NCBI GenBank assembly: GCA_018648945.1
Contig: JABGQJ010000168.1
Span: 1-12,444 of the forward strand
Length of the DNA: 12,444 nt
Direction of reading: 5' to 3'
From: Victivallales bacterium
Lineage (GTDB): Bacteria > Verrucomicrobiota > Lentisphaeria > Oligosphaerales > Lenti-02
Position numbers and translations under genes: made by a program. The notes under the pieces are model-generated. The model saw only the letters and a list, made by a program, of their open reading frames with translations. It was not told the DNA's origin and made no database searches. The stretch's first letter is position 1. Each line of letters starts with the position of its first letter. Positions 7,915 to 12,444 of the stretch are shown here, piece by piece.

Positions 7915-9258
7915 TTACTCCAGCGTGCCGAACAGGTCGTATGCCTCGGCGCGCTCGATTCGCACATCGACCAGGCCTCGTTCCATCGTGTCGCGCGGCC
8001 CTCGCACGTGCACCACGTTGTCCGTTTCCGGGGCATCCCAGACCGTGCGTCCCAGGAAGGAGCGCTGGTCTTCCGCGCCATCCACCAGCACCCGCAGACA
8101 CTGGCCGACCAGGCCCTGGTTCCGAGCCAGGGAGGACTCCTGCTGCTGGGCCAGCAGCGCGTCCCGGCGGGCCTCGGCGACCGCGCGCGGGACTTGGTTC
8201 TCCATGATCGCCGCTGGGGTTCCCTCTTCGGGCGAGAAGGCGAAGGCTCCCAGACGTTCGAACTGGAACTCGCGGCAGTAGGCAAGGACTTCCTCTGCCT
8301 GTTCGTCAGTCTCTCCCGGGAAGCCGAACAGGAAGGTGGTGCGGATGGCCACCCCCGGCCAGCGCCCGCGCAACGCCGCCATGCGCTCGCGGGTGGCGGG
8401 GCCATCCATGCCCCGCCGCATGGCCTTGAGAATTGGGCTGGAGATGTGCTGCAGTGGCACATCGATGTAGGGGGCCACGTGTTCGGCCGCGGCTGCTGCG
8501 TCGATGATCTCATCGCTCAGATAGAGGGGATGGGTATAGAGAATGCGGATCAAGAAATCTCCAGGCAGCTGGTCCACGGCTTGGATGAGCTTGGCCAGGT
8601 TGGCTCCGTCCTCGCGGTCGAGCCCGTAGCGGGTCGTGTCCTGGGCGATGAGGTCCAGCTCGAGCCTGCCCTGATCGAGTAGCTGGCGGCATTCCTCCAC
8701 CACCGAATCGATGGAGCGACTCCGTTGATTACCCCGGATATCCGGGATGACGCAGTAGGTGCAACGGTGGTCGCAGCCCTCGGCAATCTTCACGAACCCG
8801 TAGGATACGGGCGTGAGGGCCAGGCGTGGGGCCGTGTGGTCGTAGAGATAGGTGGGCGCGGGGGCAGACGGCAGGTTGCGATGGCCCAGTGAGCGGACGC
8901 GGAATGCCTCGATCAGCCCGGCAGCCTGTCCCACATCATCGAGACCAACGAACAGGTCCACATCCGGGTAGAGCTTCTCGGCCTGCTCGCGGAGGCGCCT
9001 CGGCAGGCAACCGGCCACGGCCACCGCCCGCCGGCGACGCTTGCGCTTCCAGCGCAGGGCCGCCCGGATCTCCTGGTCGGCTTCCTTGCGGGCGTCCTCG
9101 ATGAAGCCGCAGGTGTTGATCAGCACCATGTCGGCACCGTCTCGCTCGGCCGAAAGCATGATGCCATGGGAAGCGAGGTCGCCGCAGATTACTTCGGTGT
9201 CCACCAGATTCTTGGCGCAACCCAGGCTGATGACGTGTACGATATAGGGTTTCTTCAC
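7915..9258 (-). CDS. rimO: ribosomal protein S12 methylthiotransferase RimO
   Basis: RimO is a radical-SAM enzyme that adds a methylthio group to a conserved aspartate of ribosomal protein uS12. The 447-residue length is normal. The N-terminal UPF0004 domain carries the three auxiliary-cluster cysteines: C14 (SLGCAKN), C50 (NTCGF) and C84 (AGCLP). The radical-SAM domain has the CxxxCxxC motif at C162, C166 and C169 (EGCDHRCTYCVIP). RimO-typical stretches are RGNQRSRS (175-182), LIAQDTTRYG, YTHPLYLSDEI, YIDVPLQH and TTFLFGFPGETD. A TRAM domain occupies roughly the last 65 residues. SLGCAKNLVDTE and the YTHP motif favour RimO over MiaB. The start codon is GTG, supported by AAGGA six bases upstream. 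It is the first gene of a minus-strand run, with the ftsQ-like gene 28 bases downstream, and it diverges from the M20 peptidase gene. All catalytic residues are present. Confidence 0.97.
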   Translation of the reverse strand: MKKPYIVHVISLGCAKNLVDTEVICGDLASHGIMLSAERDGADMVLINTCGFIEDARKEADQEIRAALRWKRKRRRRAVAVAGCLPRRLREQAEKLYPDVDLFVGLDDVGQAAGLIEAFRVRSLGHRNLPSAPAPTYLYDHTAPRLALTPVSYGFVKIAEGCDHRCTYCVIPDIRGNQRSRSIDSVVEECRQLLDQGRLELDLIAQDTTRYGLDREDGANLAKLIQAVDQLPGDFLIRILYTHPLYLSDEIIDAAAAAEHVAPYIDVPLQHISSPILKAMRRGMDGPATRERMAALRGRWPGVAIRTTFLFGFPGETDEQAEEVLAYCREFQFERLGAFAFSPEEGTPAAIMENQVPRAVAEARRDALLAQQQESSLARNQGLVGQCLRVLVDGAEDQRSFLGRTVWDAPETDNVVHVRGPRDTMERGLVDVRIERAEAYDLFGTLE

Positions 9259-9264
9259 AGTGGT

Positions 9265-9269
9265 TCCTT
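9265..9269 (-). promoter_or_regulatory. rimO: ribosome-binding site supporting the GTG start of rimO
   Basis: AAGGA on the minus strand ends six bases before GTG 9258. Family alignment also begins right there (KKPYIVHVISLGCAKN). Confidence 0.75.
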
Positions 9270-9305
9270 AACGGTCGGCGCGGACGACGAAACAGGCATG
9301 TGCTC

Positions 9306-9361
9306 CTGTCAGACAGTGCGTCGCCAAGCATGTTCATGCAAGGCTGGCAAACGGCTTGCAT
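9306..9361. promoter_or_regulatory. two inverted repeats in the rimO/M20 divergent region
   Basis: CTGTC-A-GACAG (9306-9316) is a perfect short palindrome. ATGCAAG (9336-9342) and CTTGCAT (9355-9361) are perfect inverted arms twelve bases apart. Both lie between divergent start codons, where an operator or promoter would be expected. I found no convincing -35/-10 pair for either gene. Short palindromes can arise by chance. Confidence 0.3.
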
Positions 9362-9400
9362 ACCTTGCGCGATCATGCACATTGCCGGACAGGTGCTTCC

Positions 9401-9406
9401 AAGGAG
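9401..9406 (+). promoter_or_regulatory. strong ribosome-binding site of the M20 peptidase gene
   Basis: AAGGAG is seven bases before ATG 9414, near-ideal spacing, and fixes this start. Confidence 0.8.
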
Positions 9407-9413
9407 ATAGAAT

Positions 9414-10736
9414 ATGCCTTTGCCAGTGGCTCTTCGCGACCGGATGGACGACTGGATTCGGCAGAATCGGGGCCGGATCATCGGTCTGACGACGGAGTTG
9501 GTGCGGATTTCCTCCGAGACCGATCCCCCCGGCGGCAACGAACAAGCGGCGCAGGAGTTCCTCGCCGATGCCTGCGAGCGCCATGGCCTGCCGGCCGAGC
9601 TGTACGACATTGGGTCGGTGGCGGGGATCGAGGAACACCCGTTGCACCATCCCGGTGCCCGCCTTGCGGGACGCCCGAACGTGGCGGTGCGCCGCCCCGG
9701 ACGGCGCGGTGCCGATGCCCGGTCCCTGATTCTCAGTGGTCACATGGATACCGTGCCCGCCGGTGACCCCGGGACCTGGGCCGACGCCCCGACCAGCGGC
9801 CGGATCGTCTCCGGCAAGCTCTACGGTCGCGGCGCCTACGACATGAAGGCAGGTGTCGCAGCCAACTTCATGACCCTAATGATGCTCGACGAGCTCGGCA
9901 TCGAGCTCGATGGCGACCTGCTGGTGGAGAGCGTGGTCGACGAGGAGTTTGCCGGCGGCCATGGCACCCTCGCCGCCCGCCTCCACTCGGGCGGGGCCGA
10001 TGCGGTCCTGTTGCCCGAGCCCTCGAATCTCGTGCCGTACCGGGCCCATCGTGGGCTCCGCATCGCTCGCCTGGCGATCCATGGGACGGGTGGCGTCACC
10101 TTTGCCGGCGACCAATTGCGTCCCGCCGTGCACCAATTGCCCGCCGTGATTCAGGGACTGACGGAGTTCGTCGCCACCCGCAACGCCCGTCTGGTCATAC
10201 CCGAGGCCTATCAGCACATGGCCGACCCCGCCAGTGCCATGGTCACCAAGGTCCGCGCCAACGACTGGGGTGATGCGGTTCGCCTGGCCGTGCCCGAAAT
10301 TGCCGAGGTGGAGTTCTTCTGGGAGACTCTGCCCGGTGAGACCCAGGCCGAGGTGGAGCAGGAGTTCGAGACCTGGCTCGCAGCGCTGCGCACGGCGACA
10401 TCGGCCGACATCCGAGCCAGCTACTGGCTCCGGTGGATGGCGGGCTACCAGCTCGCCCGCGAGCATCCACTCGTCCCTGTCGTGGAGCAGAACCTGCAAG
10501 ACGTGACCGGCAACGCCTGCCCTGCCACCGGTGCCCCATTCCCCTGCGATCTGTTCCTGTTCAAGGAACTCGGTGTACCCGCCGGCATGATCCTCGGGCC
10601 GAGCGGCAACAATGCCCACGCGCCAGACGAGTGGGTGGATGTGGAGAGCATTGTCCAACTCGTCCGCGCCTACGGCCGCATCGTCGTTGACTGGTGCAAT
10701 CAGCCGCGGGGGGAAATGCAGAATGCAGAAGTCTGA
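9414..10736 (+). CDS. M20 family metallopeptidase (ArgE/DapE-like)
   Basis: This is a 440-residue di-zinc hydrolase of the M20 clan. The group includes acetylornithine deacetylase, succinyl-diaminopimelate desuccinylase and carboxypeptidase G2; I cannot assign the substrate. Metal ligands and catalytic residues are visible: H110 and D112 in SGHMDTVP, the bridging D143 in GRGAYDMKAG, the general base E177 with E178 in DEEFAGG, E202 in LPEPSN, and H402 in GNNAHAPDEW. The central lid domain runs from about 212 to 330 and begins HRGLRIARLAIHG; the usual HSS.P loop appears altered to TFAGDQLRP. There is no signal peptide, so it is probably cytoplasmic. The strong ribosome site makes the start secure. 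The last ten residues (PRGEMQNAEV) are encoded by a short tandem repeat that runs through the stop, so the natural C-terminus may once have been nearer DWCNQ. It stands alone between a divergent rimO and a convergent propeller gene. Confidence 0.93.
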   Translation: MPLPVALRDRMDDWIRQNRGRIIGLTTELVRISSETDPPGGNEQAAQEFLADACERHGLPAELYDIGSVAGIEEHPLHHPGARLAGRPNVAVRRPGRRGADARSLILSGHMDTVPAGDPGTWADAPTSGRIVSGKLYGRGAYDMKAGVAANFMTLMMLDELGIELDGDLLVESVVDEEFAGGHGTLAARLHSGGADAVLLPEPSNLVPYRAHRGLRIARLAIHGTGGVTFAGDQLRPAVHQLPAVIQGLTEFVATRNARLVIPEAYQHMADPASAMVTKVRANDWGDAVRLAVPEIAEVEFFWETLPGETQAEVEQEFETWLAALRTATSADIRASYWLRWMAGYQLAREHPLVPVVEQNLQDVTGNACPATGAPFPCDLFLFKELGVPAGMILGPSGNNAHAPDEWVDVESIVQLVRAYGRIVVDWCNQPRGEMQNAEV

Positions 10737-10742
10737 ATGCGG
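10715..10742 (+). repeat. short tandem heptamer array across the M20 stop codon
   Basis: Four 7-base units stand in a row: AATGCAG, AATGCAG, AAGTCTG, AATGCGG. The first two are identical, the fourth differs at one base and the third is degenerate. The TGA stop (10734-10736) falls across the third and fourth units. Confidence 0.65.
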
Positions 10743-10745
10743 AGT

Positions 10746-10769
10746 GGCAGCGGCGACTCGCCGCTTGCC
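10746..10769. terminator. stem-loop between convergent genes
   Basis: GGCAGCGGCG (10746-10755) pairs with CGCCGC-T-TGCC (10759-10769) with a single bulged T. It lies between the M20 stop and the propeller-gene stop, so it could end transcription from both sides. No T tract is present on either strand, so intrinsic termination is uncertain. Confidence 0.35.
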
Positions 10770-10796
10770 TACACCCTACCGCGGGTCCCGCACATC

Positions 10797-12158
10797 TCAC
10801 TCGTTGGCAGTTGCCAGGCTGTAGCAGTGGATCGCGCGGTCGTTGCGCAGGTAGATGCTGCGGTTGGCGAAAGCGGGATGGGACCACCAGATGGGCTTGC
10901 CGCCGGTCACGCTCGTTTGCTTGATGATCCGCGCACGATCGACTTCCTCATATCCCTTTGGCGTAAGTCGGGCAATGATCAAGTCGCCCAGCTCCGAGCA
11001 GAGGAAGAACTGTGTCCCCTGCTTGATCGTGAACACGTTCCCGATCCAGACCTTGGCCTTGCCGAAGATCCCCTTCGTCTCCCACACTCGCTTGCCGGTG
11101 GCCAACTCCACGCAACGGTAGATCCCGCGCAGGTCGCCCGCGTAGATGTACCCGTTCTCGATCCAGGGGACGTTCATCTGGCCGCCTACTCCCGCACGCT
11201 TGTCAGCCTGCCAGAGCAGCTTGGCGCCAAGCGGGTCTGCTTGGAGCCGGAACGCCTGGGAGCATCCCCAGCTCATGATGTAGAGGAGATCCCCCTCCTG
11301 GCGGGGCATCCCGATCGTCATCTCGTGCTTCGGCTTCACCGGCGTCGCCCAGTTCACGCCGCCTGTTTCCGGCTGCAGCGAGCTGAGGGCCTCCCCGTGC
11401 CAGGCGAGCAACTGCCGGTGGCCCCCAATCTTGCTGATCGCCAACTGGGCGTACCCGGGGTTCTTGCAGCTCAGGGTGCGCCACAGTTCCTTGCCGGTGA
11501 GCTTATGGAAGGCCACGACGGCTGTGCCTTCCCCACCCACCAGGGCGATGAGTCGGTCCCCATCGATGATCGGGTGGGCAGCGAACCCCCAAGTCGGTGC
11601 GGCGATCCCGTAGTCCGTCTTCAGTTCCCGGCTCCAGCGCTTCGTCCCGGTCTTCACGTCAACGCAGAGGAGACGCCCCTCTGCACCGAGCGTGTAGACG
11701 CGGTCGCCGTCTACTAGGGGGGTCGTTCGGGGGCCATTGGCGTACAGCTTGGCGTGGGTGTAGGTGGTGGGCCGGGTCTGGATCCAGAGGATCTTGCCAT
11801 CCGCCTCGTTCAGGCACAGCAACCGTTCCTGCCCGGTGATTGCTCCCCGGCGGTAGTTTGTGTTTGGATGAGTCTTGCCGGCGACTTCGCCTGCCCCGTT
11901 CGGGTCACGGACGAAGTCGGTGACAAAGACGCGGCCGTCGGCTACGGCAGGTCCGGCATAGCCGCCATGAATGGGCGCACTCCAGCGCTTTGCTGGTCCT
12001 CCCTCTGGGAAGGACTTGAGAATGCCACTCTCCCGCCACATCCCGTCTCGCTGTGCCCCAAGCCATTGGGGCCAGTCGTCTGCGCCGGCGGAGGGCACCA
12101 GCAGGGCGAGTATGCTCGCAAGCAGAGCCATGGCCATTGTCGATCCGTTCTGTGTCAT
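10797..12158 (-). CDS. secreted PQQ-like beta-propeller repeat protein
   Basis: This exported 453-residue protein has a signal peptide (hydrophobic core about 8-21, probable cleavage after AGA at 24-26). The mature start is [13 protein letters not shown] (27-39), a signature of this family in Planctomycetes and relatives. PQQ-like repeats of the pattern ..d..tGk..W recur: NEADGKILW (117-125), DVKTGTKRW (167-175), HKLTGKELW (218-226), QPETGGVNW (262-270) and, near the C-terminus, [13 protein letters not shown]. The protein should fold as a propeller. Such proteins often lack quinoprotein dehydrogenase activity and act as scaffolds or outer-membrane-type assembly factors, so no enzyme function is claimed. 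The start is ATG 12158, with AAGGA seven bases upstream. It overlaps the stop of the upstream methyltransferase-like gene by four bases (ATGA), so the two are probably translated in a coupled manner. I saw no lipoprotein cysteine at the cleavage site. Confidence 0.93.
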   Translation of the reverse strand: MTQNGSTMAMALLASILALLVPSAGADDWPQWLGAQRDGMWRESGILKSFPEGGPAKRWSAPIHGGYAGPAVADGRVFVTDFVRDPNGAGEVAGKTHPNTNYRRGAITGQERLLCLNEADGKILWIQTRPTTYTHAKLYANGPRTTPLVDGDRVYTLGAEGRLLCVDVKTGTKRWSRELKTDYGIAAPTWGFAAHPIIDGDRLIALVGGEGTAVVAFHKLTGKELWRTLSCKNPGYAQLAISKIGGHRQLLAWHGEALSSLQPETGGVNWATPVKPKHEMTIGMPRQEGDLLYIMSWGCSQAFRLQADPLGAKLLWQADKRAGVGGQMNVPWIENGYIYAGDLRGIYRCVELATGKRVWETKGIFGKAKVWIGNVFTIKQGTQFFLCSELGDLIIARLTPKGYEEVDRARIIKQTSVTGGKPIWWSHPAFANRSIYLRNDRAIHCYSLATANE

Positions 12159-12316
12159 CCCTGATTCCTTGTCTGCCCGAGCTTCCTGGCGGCGACGGCG
12201 ATGTGCTTGAGATTCTCGTAGGGAGCGTCAAGAGGCACAGCGCACTCGGGGCCGACGATATCCACCCCGACGCGCAGTTTACTGGCGATGTCTGCCTCGA
12301 TGGCTTCCGGTGTGCC
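12155..12316 (-). CDS. uroporphyrinogen decarboxylase/MtaA-like protein, C-terminal end only
   Basis: Only the last 50 or so residues are present: [20 protein letters not shown], then [20 protein letters not shown], to the TGA at 12155-12157. The [17 protein letters not shown] pattern is the C-terminal active-site region of URO-D superfamily proteins that include corrinoid methyltransferases of the MtaA/CmuA kind, which are common in PVC-type genomes. The four-base overlap with the propeller gene shows that this end is a genuine neighbour. Further upstream the same frame stops looking like URO-D and becomes IF-2 (next entry), so the gene is broken or misjoined at about 12302-12316. Heme synthesis HemE is less likely than a methyltransferase, but the fragment is too short to decide. 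Confidence 0.7.
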   Translation of the reverse strand, partial: GTPEAIEADIASKLRVGVDIVGPECAVPLDAPYENLKHIAVAARKLGQTRNQG

Positions 12317-12444
12317 GTTCAGGCCCAGAACTTCAACAGGCGTTGACGGCCCAGCGGTCTTGATCCGTTCCCCGGAGTCGCTGATCAAGGCGCGCACTTT
12401 GCCCCATTGTTCGCCAACCACGAAAATATCGCCAAGTTTCAGAG
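12302..12444 (-). CDS. infB: translation initiation factor IF-2 fragment (probably misjoined)
   Basis: Read from the right edge the frame gives [19 protein letters not shown], then [20 protein letters not shown] and GLNGTPEA. This is the well-conserved IF-2 stretch after the G domain: L..GD..v.G...G+VRAL.d..G..v..AGPStPVE+LGl.G.PeAGD. About 47 residues are present. After PEA, IF-2 should continue with GD, but here it continues with IEADIASKL of a URO-D protein. No start or stop of infB is in the window. infB normally sits in the nusA-infB-rbfA region, not beside a propeller gene. The most likely explanation is an assembly join at the contig end; a true recombination event is possible but less likely. 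Confidence 0.7.

Noticed and set aside
7887..8513. N-terminal extension of the FtsQ-like protein by 209 codons
   Set aside because: This part is an out-of-frame reading of rimO. The FtsQ pattern of a short basic tail plus one helix begins at 7886.
7240..8682. A 480-codon + strand frame opposite rimO and the ftsQ-like gene
   Set aside because: No family motif is visible, and both minus-strand genes beneath it are well supported.
10737..11717. A 326-codon + strand frame right after the M20 gene
   Set aside because: It is antisense to the propeller gene. Its leading residues come from the heptamer repeat and hairpin, and it has no domain features.
12155..12444. A genuine IF-2/methyltransferase fusion protein as a new system
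   Set aside because: The join lies within about 150 bases of the contig end and on sequence plausible in both families, and the IF-2 piece starts in mid-domain. An assembly chimera explains this more simply.

Overview
The window is a GC-rich bacterial stretch carrying ten essentially complete genes and a composite fragment at its right edge. No mobile element, tRNA, rRNA, CRISPR array or phage gene is visible. The mix of gene families points to the PVC superphylum or a neighbour (Lentisphaerota, Verrucomicrobiota or Planctomycetota). The markers are a pseudopilin with the [17 protein letters not shown] leader and a C-terminal H-X9-DG motif, a secreted PQQ-like propeller protein starting with DWPQW, a Gfo/Idh/MocA dehydrogenase, and a uroporphyrinogen-decarboxylase-like methyltransferase end. 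This placement is an inference from gene content, not a phylogeny.

Left block, 1-4247, + strand: a tightly packed four-gene run. It encodes a YihY/BrkB membrane protein (open at the left edge), an anchored protein of unknown function, a MalK/PotA-type ABC ATPase, and an anchored thioredoxin-fold protein with a CGHC motif. Stops and starts overlap by one base at two junctions and the third gap is 25 bases, so these are probably one transcript. No permease or binding protein for the ATPase is present.

Middle, 4248-5590: a pseudopilin gene with its own leader and strong ribosome-binding site, followed by two perfect hairpins. The second hairpin has a T-rich tail and is a convincing terminator. 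About 310 bases of GC-rich non-coding DNA follow.

Minus-strand block, 9258-5591: rimO (ribosomal protein S12 methylthiotransferase), then an FtsQ-like POTRA protein 28 bases downstream. After a 103-base gap with a plausible promoter comes a Gfo/Idh/MocA oxidoreductase. rimO diverges from an M20 metallopeptidase (9414-10736, +) across a 155-base region holding two inverted repeats.

Right block, 12158-10797, minus strand: a secreted PQQ-like beta-propeller protein. Its ATG overlaps by four bases the stop of a methyltransferase gene (URO-D/MtaA-like), of which only the C-terminus is present. Reading upstream, that frame switches without a break into a piece of translation initiation factor IF-2. 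The switch falls at a short GTPEA stretch plausible in both families. This looks like a chimeric assembly join at the contig end rather than a real fusion.

The window looks mostly like ordinary chromosome. I found no clear undescribed system. The points most worth checking are the IF-2/URO-D join, the orphan-ATPase operon with its CGHC protein, and the short-repeat and hairpin elements between genes.
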